Shown one piece after another: positions 11,501 through 23,900 of a stretch of DNA of 64,000 nt. The stretch's first letter is position 1; each line of letters begins with the position of its first letter. The notes beneath the pieces were generated by a model that worked only from the letters and a program-made list of their open reading frames with translations, ran no database searches and was not told the DNA's origin. The DNA is from Nymphaea colorata (taxonomy: Eukaryota; Streptophyta; Magnoliopsida; Nymphaeales; Nymphaeaceae). Location: the NCBI RefSeq assembly GCF_008831285.2, contig NC_045147.1, positions 16,098,854 to 16,162,853 of the forward strand, given 5' to 3'. Both the position numbers and the translations under genes were made by a program.

Positions 11501-12723
11501 ATGCACATGGTAAAAAAAATTATGGAACTTTGTTGTTGTTTTTTTTTCTTCTCGTTTCAATTTGACGTGGAAAGAAAGGAGCCAAAACAAGGAGCCAAAG
11601 CTCCGTTGTATGATTGGTTTTAACTGAACTTGACAGTCCCATCCACGCTTTCTTATATGAATGTTAACACACATGTTGCTGCACCATTTCCATCCACCAC
11701 ACAAAATACCCAAGATGACCGAGTGTCATGCTTGCCAGATGATGACATTTTGTTTAACAATAAGCAGGAAGGGCTGAGAGAGCAATAAGCTCGACGGGTG
11801 AAAAGGGGCGTCACTCGAGTTTGATAGGTCGTGTATACGGGTGGGTGAAATTTCATTCGCATGTACAATTTTTCCCGTCCACTTTGGTTTTATCTGTGCA
11901 ATCAAACGCACCCTTGATGAAGATCCCATGGACAAAAATCCAAAAGCAAAAAAAAAGACACGTTTTTCACAAAAAAATGAAAAAGACATCTCTTCCTTTT
12001 TTAGAAAGGAAAAATAAAATCCCTCAGTGCCGCTTGCAGTGCCAACATCGATCACCTTCTAACTACAAATCTATTGGTGAGGTTATCATGATCTGCCGAA
12101 TTTGGCCCAAACTATAGTTTTGTCCCTCATTAAAGAGTGATTTTAGAAGCTAGGATGAACAAATTATCTTTCTTATTATAATGTTTAGATTTGTATGTGT
12201 TGTCCAAGAAGGGGTTTGTGGGGTGAGGGTTGATAGATGCACATAATAAAGTGCATAGGAGTAGCACCCAACAAGAGGTGAGGAAAAAAGTCAAGATTTC
12301 GGCTCTCCATTAGAAAGTAGAATGAAATACTTTTTTCTACCTTAATTTGCCTTTGTAGTCACGAGTGGTAGAGCTGATTTTTTAACGACTTAATATTCAA
12401 AAGTTCCCCCATTTTTTGAAAATTTGTTGGCTCTGCACAATATAGTTAAATTATTGTACTAGTACTGTATACGTTTGAATATATTAGTATGATTTATGAA
12501 ATTGTCCTAGCGTATGTAGTATGTACATGTGAAGGAGGTACCTTATGCAATATAATGCATAGTAAGGCATGTACCACTTTGCAGAAAGTTTTTATTGCTT
12601 CTTGTTTTTCACATTTTTTGGCTTATTATTGGTCGCTTCCCAAGTTCATCGATTCTTCCGTGCTTTTCAAATTCATCCTCTTTCTTTATTTCTTTCTTCC
12701 TTGCTTTTACCGTTTCAAGCTAC

Positions 12724-13209
12724 CTAGAGTTGACTACTAGTAAAAATTTTTGTTAAAGTTTTCTCAATGACTCTCAGATTTCTTTTGTTTACAAACGAGT
12801 TATGTACGCAACCAATTTTGCTCTTAAAAACAGTACTGAATTGTAGTATACCAAGGGCAGAGTAGTACGCTCTTGGTACTAAGATGGGAGTAACTCTAAG
12901 AAAAAAGTCGAAGCCCTCGCCCTTCTCTCTATCCTCCAAAGTACTAAGACAGCTTTTGGTGTTTCGAAGAGACACCCCGCATGCTTTAACTAGTGCATCA
13001 GTGTTTTCTTTTGACAGCACATGAAGTTGACGTCCCGGAATTTGAAACAAAGGCTGGCTATGCATCAGCCCCACCCTCTCCATTGTGTCATCTCTTTCGG
13101 GGAGCGAACCTAGCTCATGTGATTGGTAGGGTTCCAAATGGTCCAGATCTGATTTGAAGATTTTGTCAAATTCTAATCTACAGAATTGAGTATCGATCCA
13201 ATTCACCAT
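12724..13209 (-). CDS. unrecognised 161-codon open frame
   Basis: The longest open frame in the left 20 kb that is not low-complexity: 161 codons from ATG at 13209. The predicted protein is soluble and mixed charge, with segments LGSLPERDDTMERVGL, GRQLHVLSKENTDALVKA and a basic C-terminus. There is no signal peptide, membrane segment or motif I recognise. It may be a lineage-specific gene, a relic exon or a chance frame. Flanking sequence shows no clear promoter. Confidence 0.25.
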   Translation of the reverse strand: MVNWIDTQFCRLEFDKIFKSDLDHLEPYQSHELGSLPERDDTMERVGLMHSQPLFQIPGRQLHVLSKENTDALVKACGVSLRNTKSCLSTLEDREKGEGFDFFLRVTPILVPRAYYSALGILQFSTVFKSKIGCVHNSFVNKRNLRVIEKTLTKIFTSSQL

Positions 13210-15080
13210 GCATTTTCCTATAGCATATCAAGGGGAAAAGGAAAATGTTTGCACTCCTCACATCCCACATCCTTTATTAGATAATAATACCAATTTACAC
13301 CGGTCATTAAACGGCACGACTCGGATGAGAGAGGGTTATGTGCACCACTTAATTTTTTTAAATTTTTTTCAGTTTTGTAAGTTTTTTTTTTCTATTAACT
13401 AAAGACATTTTCATCATTAACCATACTAGTGTGCGAAAATTTCATGCGGGGTACATAACTGGCTTCGGACTCGATTCCGATCGAATACCAACGAGGGCTT
13501 CTGATCAGATTAGGGGTTAAGTACTAAGGAAGCAGAATTAGATCAAACTTTTATTTTCAAGTCTCTCTCCTTTCCTTCTTCAGATATAACTCGTCAACTT
13601 TGTGTCCTCTTGTGTATCTGTTTAGAGCTATACACAGTGCACATTTTCTATTTAAAATATATCTTGTTACATCCTTTAAAATAATACGTTAAGATTATAC
13701 AAGACCAATAACCTGCAAGCTATTGTCAAAGATTAGGTTTACTCAGGTACTTCATACTGCTCACCCGGTGGACTTCTGTAATTGAATTTCCAGTACCAAA
13801 TATAATAACACCAGTTCCAAGGAAATCAAGAAAGGTTTATTTTAAGCTTAGATTGAACAAACCAAGTACGAATGTGTGTGTGTGTATATATATATATATA
13901 AAGTGAAAGAAGCTGTCTGCTGGTTTTCTTAGCCTCTTCATGGCAGGTTTACATAAGCTGAATTAAATTTGAGATCGGCTTCTCTCAAGATGAGCCACGA
14001 TCGAGTTGAGCTGTAAACTAGCTGAACCTGAAGATGGGCTGCCAAGGATAGGGATGTACAACAAGTCTAGCCAACTCGAACTTGACTCGAACTTCGTCAA
14101 TTAAGCTGGACTTATAAAGGAGTTATAAATGAGTCGAGTTCGAGTTACATGAACTCGACTTGATTAAACTCAAGTAAGCTCGTCTAATCTAGGTTATCTT
14201 TTTTTTTTTTTAATTTGAAAACTTAAAACCAAAGAAAGAGATCAAGTCAAATTGGGAGTTGGTAAACAAGCTTAAACAAGTTGGACTTGAGTCGGGACTC
14301 AGTCTCTTGAGCGAGCTCAAGCTCACCTTGTACAACTCGACTCCAGCTCGAACCGAGCTTGAACCAAGCAACCTATGAGTTGAGTTGAGTCGAGCTGAGC
14401 TGAGTGCTGGAGCCCGACTCAGCTTATGTACAGCCCTAGACAAGGTCCTTTCCCAGCCATGGTCGAAAGAAAAGACTGCAATGATATTCAATTGGATGGC
14501 CGTTTCACCATTCTACCAATTGGTAAAACGTACGACTCGAAATGCATAAAACGTGTTCCTCGAGACAAAGGATCGCTTGTTCCTTTTGTATGAAAATCTA
14601 ACCTTTTACCACCAATGACATGTAAATGAGCATGAAGATGGGCGTGGCATGGACATTAATACTGAGAAAAATAAAAAGAAACAAATAAAGTGATTATTTA
14701 TTCATCATGCATGATTAAGTCTACCATTTATAAAGCTATTACAATTATTTAATGCTTAAAATTAAGAGATATGAGTAATTGCAGTTGCTGCTTATCTAGG
14801 AAAATGTGAGTAACATGTGGCAGTAAAAAAATTGTATGGCATAACCTTCAAAAGACGCGTCTCTTTGCCTACCCCAAAATTTCTGTCCTTTTGTGCAGGT
14901 TCTGGGTAGGTTTATAAGAGTTAAAATTGTATTTTTAATTGACAGTGACAATTTTTATGGTTGCACATAAAAAAATATATGGATGAATTTATTATGGTTA
15001 CAAAGTGGACCAACTTGAAAAGAAGAATTAAATTTGACATGAACAAATTTTGAGTTTGAAAGGGTTTGGGAGGTTCCCAG
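13210..15080. other. non-coding stretch
   Basis: No gene seen. It includes a small TG/TA repeat at about 13875-13900 and the GAGCTC-phrase repeat listed separately. Confidence 0.4.
14040..14440. repeat. dispersed CGAGTTCGAG/GAGCTCAAGC repeat
   Basis: Many short alternating phrases such as GACTCGAACTT, GAGTCGAGTTCGAG, GAGCTCAAGCTC and GAGTTGAGTCGAGC lie around a T-rich centre at 14200-14215. The arms are roughly inverted relative to each other, typical of a decayed foldback or MITE-like element common in plant intergenic DNA. Exact termini not resolved. Confidence 0.55.
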
Positions 15081-15290
15081 TTGGCTCAATAGTTAAAGTG
15101 AGGGTTGGTAAGCAGCCAGTCTTGATCGCGTAAGATCACCGACACTAAACTTGAAGGCGACAAACTCTCGAAGCATTAAAAACATGCAATGTATACATAC
15201 CTATAAAAAGATCACTGACACTAAACTTGAAGGCGACAAAGCGACACTTGGAGCATCGAAAACATGCAATGTATACGCACTTATAAGAAT
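15081..15290 (+). repeat. SINE-like tRNA head followed by a 76-bp tandem duplication
   Basis: TTGGCTCAATAGTTAAAG at 15081-15098 matches an RNA polymerase III box A well. A weak box-B-like GTCTTGATCGCG follows about 20 bp on. The next 76 bp (from 15133, AGATCACCGACACT) are repeated from 15209 with small differences. The downstream GGGTTGAGCGAAAACTT phrase has relatives at 10430 and 18370. Best read as a tRNA-derived SINE with a duplicated body. Confidence 0.4.
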
Positions 15291-16619
15291 AAAGGGTTGA
15301 GCGAAAACTTTGTCTCTCTAGTGAGCAGTGGGTTTCTTCCGGTCACACAGAAAGGGTGTGAAGGACAGCGGAGCACTCAAATATCCGGCTTTGCTTCAGG
15401 GCACATCAATTTGCTCACCTTAACCTAGAAAAGTTCATATGCTTCTTCAAACCTATGTTTGATGTATCTTGGTCACTGTATTCCCCAAAAGTAAATCTTC
15501 AATGGCAGCAAGAGCTCCATCCACCTTGGAATAGAAGAACTTCAAACTGAAGAAGGCCAAGATATCGATAGCTGGAGTTTCTGCCATATACAAAGCCTGA
15601 CGACCTATATTAGGCGGCTATATAAGTATAACTATATGGCCATGATCATATGTAGCGGGTGATCTGAGCGCTGTTTCATCTCAATCTTAGTGCTCCATCT
15701 CGCCGATTATCTGCACTGAATAATCTTTAGGCAACTATCCTAGCCATTTATTTCTTCACCAAATTGAATTTACTTAAGAACTTGCCTTTGTGGTTGGTGT
15801 ATTCTTAATAAAAAAAGAGTCGTCTCAGTCGGTTGCATCCGATTGGAGAGGCCATTGACAAGAAAGGAGCCCTCTCGGGGGAGCTCTTTTCAAGGTAGGT
15901 CAGCGCCTAAACTCCACCTAATGTTCAAATTTCGGCCAAAAAACTGAGTACTGGTAAAGCAACACGCCCCTTGTTCCACCGTGACCGACTCATTCGCCGT
16001 CCTTGTTTCTTGTGCTTTCTGCGTCGCTGCGTTAAGCCTGGTTCTTCCACCTTGACCTGTATCTTCTCTGTAAAAGCATATGATGTCACACAGGAAGACC
16101 AGCAGATAAAATGGTGATGGGAGATGACTTGTTGGTACATGTTTCCGGCCGATTGCGCGGTAGAGATTCAAAGCTCTGAGGCTGGAGCAGGTAAAACCTG
16201 TCGCTTGATACCTTTTTGCCCTTTTAAAATTTCTACCGTGGCTGTAAGCATTCTAAAACTTAACCATGTCATGTACTGAGTTCTATGTATGCAGTGACCA
16301 AAATGCTTTCATTAAAATACAAAAAGAAATTTTTTAAAAGAGTAAAAAAGGATTTTGAAAAGAAAACAGTCTGAAATATCCATCACTTTATAACAATATT
16401 TCAAAAATATCTCGTCTCCATTCTTCCTTCTGTGCATACTTGTTGGGTGCATAACTCAATCTGCTATGAATGCTTCAGTAGTAATGCTTTGAAACTGTAC
16501 TATGTGTTTATTGAACTGCATATGCTTCGTGGGAACCTTGTAGTTTCCGGTAACATCTACCACTGAAACTTGTATGACAGAGATTCCATCCACCCCTCCC
16601 ATTTGGTCCCGAGGTTCAG
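15291..16619. other. non-coding stretch
   Basis: No supported gene. Two overlapping minus-strand frames at 15890-16171 share one region and have no recognised domain. Confidence 0.35.
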
Positions 16620-16757
16620 GTCTATTTCAGGACTTGGGTGTAAAGGAATACATTCGTCAACTATAGTCAGTCTATTTCAAGACTTGGGTGTAAAGGAATA
16701 CATTCGTCAACTATAGTCAACTGAAGCGTTGTCAACTATAGTCAACTGAAGCGTTGT
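16620..16757. repeat. nested tandem repeats (50 bp x2, then about 26 bp x2)
   Basis: A 50-bp unit starting GTCTATTTCAGG (16620-16669) is repeated at 16670-16719 with one substitution. Overlapping its end, a unit of about 26 bp (GTCAACTATAGTCAACTG and AAGCGTT) is repeated once. The arrangement suggests two successive slippage events. Confidence 0.85.
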
Positions 16758-16767
16758 GTATAAAGGA

Positions 16768-16839
16768 GTAATGTCTATGGGTCGAACTGATGACTAGACT
16801 TTCACTGGCTTGCTAGTCCGACCAGCTACACCATGGCCC
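16768..16839 (-). repeat. tRNA-like sequence, probable SINE head
   Basis: On the minus strand, box A reads TGGTGTAGCTGG (16833-16822) and box B reads CAGTTCGACCC (16789-16779). Their spacing of 33 nt is that of a tRNA gene. The 5' end GGGCCAT has no complementary 3' partner and the T stem does not pair, so it is not a functional tRNA. It is a tRNA-derived element whose body would extend toward the tandem repeats at 16620-16757. Confidence 0.45.
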
Positions 16840-19800
16840 TTGGAGCTCATCAACCACACGGGCAAACCAGCTGTATTTTATCATGTCCCATGACTTACAT
16901 ATTGAACTCAATTGTTGCCAATGATAACATACAAACCTTCAGAACTAATTTGGTAGGCGATGATTTTTATTAGCTGGTTTAAAAGATCTCATCTATTAAC
17001 AGATACGGCGCTAATTACACTGGCAGCACTACTCTGGCCTGGATCACGTCCTTTGATTGGTAGGCAGCAAAAGAGTGTCTATTCTTATGTCAACCAACCT
17101 TTACATGGAGGAAGGAAGATGAAAAAAGTAAACTGCTAAGATTAAGAAGGGCCTAGCCATTAACCTCTATACTCCTCGCTCCATGATATGTCATCAAAGT
17201 TAGGGTTGTCCCTTACCCTTACCCTCCCAAGGGGAAAGAATTTAAGATATTAGGTCTTATAAGAAGGATACATCACTGTTGGGGTAAGGTGTCCTCTCCT
17301 AAGTTCAATGTTCCCAGCTGTTAAATAAGGAATGTGAATTTTATGGGAAAAAAATATCCTTTTTACTTTGGGTGGCAGATGAGGGGAGAGATTCATATCA
17401 ATGCGGCCAGAAAAAAGAACAGTGCAGTGAGCTCCAAATTTTTGAAAACAGAGCAGATGTGGTGAATTCACAGCAGACAGCAGACAATTTAGGAGGATGC
17501 ATAAAGATCAAGACATTGAAGATAATGTGGCACATGATCACATACTGGTTAAGATGATCCCTGAACTGCATTTTTTTTTTTGGTATCAAGATCTAAACTA
17601 TTATCAATCTCCAAACTTAATCATTTCAAAATCTCAATGTTCAATATATAATTGAAAATAATATGAGAACCTGCACTGGTTTCATGATGCTTCTCATGCC
17701 TTCGTCCAGTTGCATGTTGAGATCTTCAGTTTGTCAATCTCAATAACAGAGATTTGAAATATATGTTACATGTTAAAAATCATGGATTTAAGGTCCGATT
17801 GGAGGAGAGGGGGGAGAAGTTTCTAGCTTAAATCCATATATTTGATATCATAGGGTTTTAGATCACAGTAGATCTTAGATCCGCGGTGAAACAAATGTAA
17901 CCTAAGGGGTGGAGCCAAAAATTTCTAGCTAAGGATACTAGTAATAAATTTTAAATTTTAAAGGCTATCAATGAGGAAAAAATCCCTAAAATGTCAATAT
18001 AAACAATAAGTGTTTTTTACGGTTTGGTGTAGCAATTTTCTACATGTTGCCCGCATCTGCTTCTGCCCCTATATCCAATTCATTAGGGGCAATAATTGAT
18101 ATCTATAAGTAAAATTTGTGTTTTGGTCTGACTTTAGGTTGGTTTTGGTCAATTTGATGCAGGGCACTCCACTAACTTTAAGGTGAATTAGAGAAATGTT
18201 TCGTCTGTCATTTTAATGAAAGTTGAAATTGTTAGTGCGCAATGTGATATTGACCCAATATATGTCAACTACCATAACAGTTTTACTATACTGACATAGA
18301 GACGTAACACCCATAAAAATCAAATTGATGATACAATATTTCATTGGCACCATCTTGACCAACATCTAAAAGGGATAAAGGGTTGAGTGGAAGCTTTGGC
18401 AACATGTATTGTGGTGGAAGCCACTGAACTGATGAGTTCATCGTGAATTTTTTCCTAGGGTTCAATCTTTAAATCATGTGTGAAATTAATTATTTTGAGT
18501 AATGGTGCAAAAGTTAAGTGTGATCTTAACAATATGAAAAAGTTAACTGTGTCTTAAGGGTGTATGCCTGCTTTAATCTATGATGAGAGTGACTCATATA
18601 CGTTTCAAAATGGGGTAAGCCGTCTTGACAATTGCATTTAGTGAGGTTTAAATCTAAAGATGGTTCGATCCAACGAACTAAAACTTAGTTTAATTAAGCG
18701 CTAGGGTTATGATTCTTTCAATTAATTGGGTTGTAAGTGGGTGTTTCCTTAGAAGAACACTCAATTCTTAGAACACATGTTAGTTAGCGCAACCCATGTC
18801 TTAATTGTTGTTCTAAGCAGGATTGCTTAATTGCATCTAATGTTTGAATTGGACATGAAAACAATATATATCGTCATATCATGTCATAATTCATTTTAGA
18901 TGCCTTTAGGAATTACTATCATATTAGTATGTTCTTTCCTATGCACTTTTTTTTTTGTCGATTTTGCAAATACTACAAATTTTATGCTGTTTTAAATGAT
19001 GAGAAGATTGAAACATCTAAATTTTATATTTAAAAAGAATTTTCACAATTGAAGAGTAAGGGTGAGCGTCGGGCCATCGAGTTTTCGAGGCTAGGTTCGA
19101 TAAATGATTTAAATTATTATTATTATATATATATATATATATATATGTATGGTTGTGAAAAGACTTTGAATTTAAAAAGACCAGAAGCCACGGTTAGCGG
19201 TGCGTTCCTTTCCCTCCTTTTTTTTTTAATCAGAAAAGGCAAGAAGCCATGGTGTGTTCCCTCTCCCTCCCTTTTTCAACTCCCCCTCCCCCACTCCTCA
19301 GTTTCCTCTTAGGGTCTGTCTCTCTCTGTCGTCGATCGTCTCCAGTCGATGCCCGCCAAGAAACTCTTCCTTGATTCTTGTGTTCTTGGGTCGTCAATTG
19401 GTGCGAGAGGCTTGATTTTCTCGGTGTCTTAACCGATCGCAGCAGCATGGAGGTGAGGGCAGCACTGAAGCTGAGGGTCGACTGAAGAAGCGATCGCTAC
19501 AGAAAACTGCTATGCTCGCTGCCCTAGCCAAAATGACAACGCGACGATCCTCCCGTTGCTGAGCAGTACAAACATCAACGGTTTCGACGGCTGGAAACGA
19601 TCCGCGACTGAGGTTCTTGGTGTCGAACTTCCCAAAGCCAGGCATCAAAACCCTTAAACTCCACCGTCGATGGAAGAACCATCCATCGAAACAGGGGTCC
19701 GACGGCGATGTCTACGTTGGTGCCTTCTCATTTAATCTCCGATGGTATGGGTGGCGCTGTAGTCCAATTGTCACCTTCGACGCATCAATCCGCCATCGGA

Positions 19801-20452
19801 GTTCATAAACCCCAAATTAAATGCATCCATTTGGCGTCGGAGTGCTTCACTGCCCATCTTCGACGCAGTTGGGTACGTCGACCTAGTGAGAATGTCATTG
19901 ACAGGGAATGATGCGTCGATAACAATACCATAAACCGCCGACATGTTGATGATTGCGTCGCAATCTAGTTTTCTCACTTTGCCGAGCTTTTTGTTTTGCG
20001 GTTAAGGTAACTACAATATATCTCGGATCCTTATCAATTTTTTTTTTCTCTCTCATTCTCTCTTCTTGGACTTTGCGTAATTAATATGTGACATGAATGT
20101 TTACCCTTGCGTTTTTTCCTTTCTTGCTGTCAGGGATTGGTTTTTGCTGCAACAGGGCTTCGTCTTTGCTGCAACAGTTGGTGTATGCGTGAGCAGGCAA
20201 TGGATCAGTTGTTTCCCCCCGTGTTTCCTCTGTATTATGTAAGCCAGATATCTTCTTCTTCTTCTTCTCTGTGACCACATGTTTTCTGGTGTTAAAAAGA
20301 GGCAACTCACGATTTTTGTTATTCATCATGTTCCCTTTTACATGCATTTATTTGTTTGAGAAGAAAATACAGACCATACAAGGGAAGCTTGCACGAGTGC
20401 TGCGTACTTGCTTGTGTCATTTGTGTCCGTCGCTTGTATTTCCTTCGCAAGT
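16840..20452. other. non-coding stretch
   Basis: No convincing gene. It contains a MITE copy (17755-17905), a small TA repeat (19124-19146), and a moderately GC-rich block (19250-19990) with overlapping short frames on both strands. That block precedes the ARF fragment but shows none of the ARF N-terminal motifs. Confidence 0.35.
17755..17905. mobile_element. MITE-like element, copy A
   Basis: Shares an ordered series of phrases with the reverse complement of 53690-53855: TATATGTTA, ATGGATT, GGTCCGATT, GGAGGGG-like, TTAAATCCAT, GATCTTAGATCC, GCGG, then GTGAAACAAATG. Two such copies in one window, with no coding capacity, point to a short non-autonomous DNA transposon family. Terminal inverted repeats are not clear. 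Confidence 0.5.
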
Positions 20453-20625
20453 TTTAATGTAGAGGCTGTCGAATACAAAAACATTAGCTTCACCGTATGG
20501 GATCTAGGTGGCCAGGACAAGGTTTGTGATAATTCTAGATAAGGATAATCTACACTGTCCTGTAACTTACATTTTTGGTATTTGTTATGATTAGGATACT
20601 CGTACCCTGTGACTATTTTTTGATT
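20453..20625 (+). pseudogene. ARF: ADP-ribosylation factor (ARF) GTPase fragment
   Basis: Positions 20453-20521 encode 23 residues starting FNVEAVEYKNISF and ending VWDLGGQDK. This is the ARF switch I to switch II segment, including the DxGGQ nucleotide-binding motif, with VWDV changed to VWDL. An acceptor-like CGCAAG precedes it and GTTTGT follows as donor. After a short intron, ATTAG then GATACTCGTACCCTGTG plus ACTATTTT resembles the next ARF exon (IRPLWRHYF) with a deletion. The N-terminal P-loop and the C-terminal half are absent nearby. The call is a duplicated, decayed gene piece that keeps exon-intron boundaries, so not retrotransposed. Confidence 0.7.
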
Positions 20626-20964
20626 TTTTTTACTTTGATTTTCTACGGATTTTTCAACCATGATGTCTCTTGTTCTACAAATTCTTATTGTTCTACTCCT
20701 GTTGCTTCTTCTTCTTAATGTGATGTTGCTTATTTTTCATTCTAATAATGAACTTAGGGACTCTGCAGTATGTTTTATGGAATTAGAAAATTTGGCATGA
20801 CTTGCATATTTCATGTTTAGAATGATGTTATCGCATATTTTAGATTCTAATAATGAATTTATGAATATGGTGCAAACTTTTCTTGGATGTACAAAATCTG
20901 GACATGAATTCCATAATTTCATGATGGGGTTGATAGTGAGACAATGGTTTCTTAGGTGGAACTT
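20626..20964. other. spacer before the satellite array
   Basis: T-rich sequence with no gene seen. Confidence 0.5.
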
Positions 20965-23900
20965 CAACATCAAAATAGGATATGATTAGGCCTTTGATCC
21001 GATTCTCAGGTTCAAAATCCAGATTCAACATTTAAAGTGGATCAGACTAGACGTTTGGTCAATTAACAAGTCTTAAACACAAATCCAACACCTAAAGGTG
21101 ATCATATTGGACCTCTGTTCCTAATACCCATAAAATCCGACCTTTAATCGGATTAGCTTGGACCTCTGATCCAAACCCAAGATCCAAAATTCAAATCCAA
21201 CACATCTACAAGATCATATTAGACCTCTTATCAAGATCTTAGGCTCAAAATTCAAAACCAACATCTTAAGCAAATTAGATTAGACTTTTAATCAAAATTC
21301 CAATTGAAATCCAACATATAATCAGATTAAATTAGACCTCCAATCCAAGCCAAAATCTAAAATTTAAATCCAACATCTAAATCAGATTATATTAGACCCT
21401 TGATCTATTCAAAGTTCAAATCCAACGTCTAAATTAGATCTGATTAGGCCTTTGGTCCGGTTCTTAGGTTAAAAATCTTAATCCAACATCTTAAGAGGAT
21501 CATATTAGACCTATGATCAAGTCACATGTCCTAAACCTAAATTTAACATCTAAACCAAATTAGATTGGACCTCTGATCTAAATACCCGTCGAATCCAACA
21601 TCTAATCCAATTATATTATACCTCTAATCCAAACCCAAGTTCAAAAATTCAAATGCAACATCTAAATTGAATTTAGACCTTTCATCTAGATACTTGGTTG
21701 ACAGTTAGAATCCAACATCTAAACCAGTTATGAGTAGGCCTTTGGTCTGGTTCTTAGGTTCAAAATCCAAATCCAACATCGAAAGCAGATAAGGTTAAAC
21801 CTTTGATCGAACCATAGATCCTAAACTTAAATTCAACATTTAAATTGGATCAGATTAGACCTCTGATAAAAGTACCCATCAAATTCAACATCTAATCACA
21901 TTAGATTAGACTTCTGACCCAAAATCGATATCCAAAATCCAAATGTAACATCTAAACTAGATTAACTAGTCCTTTGATCTAGATCCTGAGTTCAAAGTCC
22001 AAATCCAATTTCTAAACCACAAATAATTAGGGTTTTAATCAGGTTCTCAAGTTCAAAATCCAAATCATACATATTAAGCTAATCAGATTCAACCTCTCAT
22101 CAAATTAGACATTCTAAACCCTTATCCAACAACTAAACCAATTCAGATTAGACCTCCTATCAAAATACCCATTCAATTCGACATGTAATCATATTATATT
22201 AGACTTCTAATCCGAAATCGAGATTTAAAATTCAAATGCAACATCTAAATCAGATCAGATTAGACCTTGATCCATTCAATGTCCAAATCCAACATCTAAA
22301 TTGGATATGATTAGTCCTCTCAGGTGTTCAAAATCTTAATCCAACATCTTAGGCAGATCGGGTTAGACCTCTGTTCAAATCACATGTCCTAAACCCAAAT
22401 CCAACACTAGACTAAATCAGATTAGACCTCTAATCTAAATACTCATCAAATCCACTGATCCAAACCCAAGCTCAAAATTCAAATACAACATGCAAACTAG
22501 ATCAGCTTGGACCTCTGATCCAGATACTTGGTTCAAAGTCACAATTCAATACCTAAACCATATATGATTAGGTTTTTTATGCGGTTTTTAGGCTAAAAAT
22601 CCAAATCCAACATCTAAAGCAGATCAAATTAGATCCCTGATTAGATCACATCTCATAAAGTTAAATTCAACACATAAACCAAATCAATATTAGACCTCTA
22701 ATCAAACTTCCCATCAAATCCAACATATAATTGGATTAGATTAGACCTCTAATCCAAACCCAAAATTCTAAATTCAAATGCAACATCTAAATCGGAACAA
22801 ATTAGACCTCTGATTAAATCACATGTCCTAAACCTAATTAGATTAGACCTCTGATCTAAATACATATCGAATCCAACATCTAATCAGATTATATAACACC
22901 TTTGATCCAAAAGAAAGTTCAAAAATTCAAATACAACAAATGAACTAGATTAGATTATACCTTTGATCTAGGTACTTGATTCAAAGTCAAAATCCAACAC
23001 CTAAACCAGTTATGAGTAGGCCTTCGATCTAGTTCTTAGGTTCAAAATCCAAATGCCACATTCAAATTTGATCAAATTAGGCCTCTAATCACAAATCCTA
23101 AACTTAAATCCAACATTTAAAATTTCAAACTAGATCAAATTAAACCTCTGATAAAGGTGCTCATTGAATTCAACATCTAGACTGGATCATATTAGACTTT
23201 TGATCCAAATGTGAGATCCAAAATCCAAATGTCACATCTAAACTGGATCAGATTATACCTTTGATCTAGATCTCATGTTCAAACTTTGAACCTTTGATCA
23301 AATTACACATTCTAAAGCCATATCCAACAACTAAACCATGTCAGATTAGACCTCTGATCCCATCAAATTCAACATGTAATCGGATTAGATTAGACCTCTA
23401 ATCCAAACTCTAGATCCAAAATTCAAATGTACCATCTAAACCGTATCAGATTACACCCCTAATCCATTCAAAGTCTAAATCCAACATCTAAACTGGATAT
23501 GATCAGTCCTCTTTTCCTGTTCTTAGGTTCAAAATCTTAATCCAACATCTTAAGTAGATCAGGTTAGACCTCTAATCAAATCACATGTCCTAAAACCAAA
23601 TCCAATACTTAGACCAGATCAGATTAGACCTCTAATATAAATACCCATTGAATCCAACATCTAATCATATTAGATTAAACCATTGATCCTAACCAATCTC
23701 AAAAATTTAAATACAACATCTAAACTAGATCAGCTTAAACCTCTAATATAGATACGTGGTTCAAAGTCAAAATCCAACATCTAAACCATATATGATTAGG
23801 TCTTTGATCTGGTTTTTAGTCTCAAAATCTAAATCCAACATCTAAAGCATATCAAATTTGACCTATCATCGAATCACATTTCCTAAACTTAAATCCAACA

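Noticed and set aside
16768-16839. A functional tRNA gene
   Set aside because: The pol III boxes are good, but the acceptor and T stems do not pair; better explained as a SINE head.
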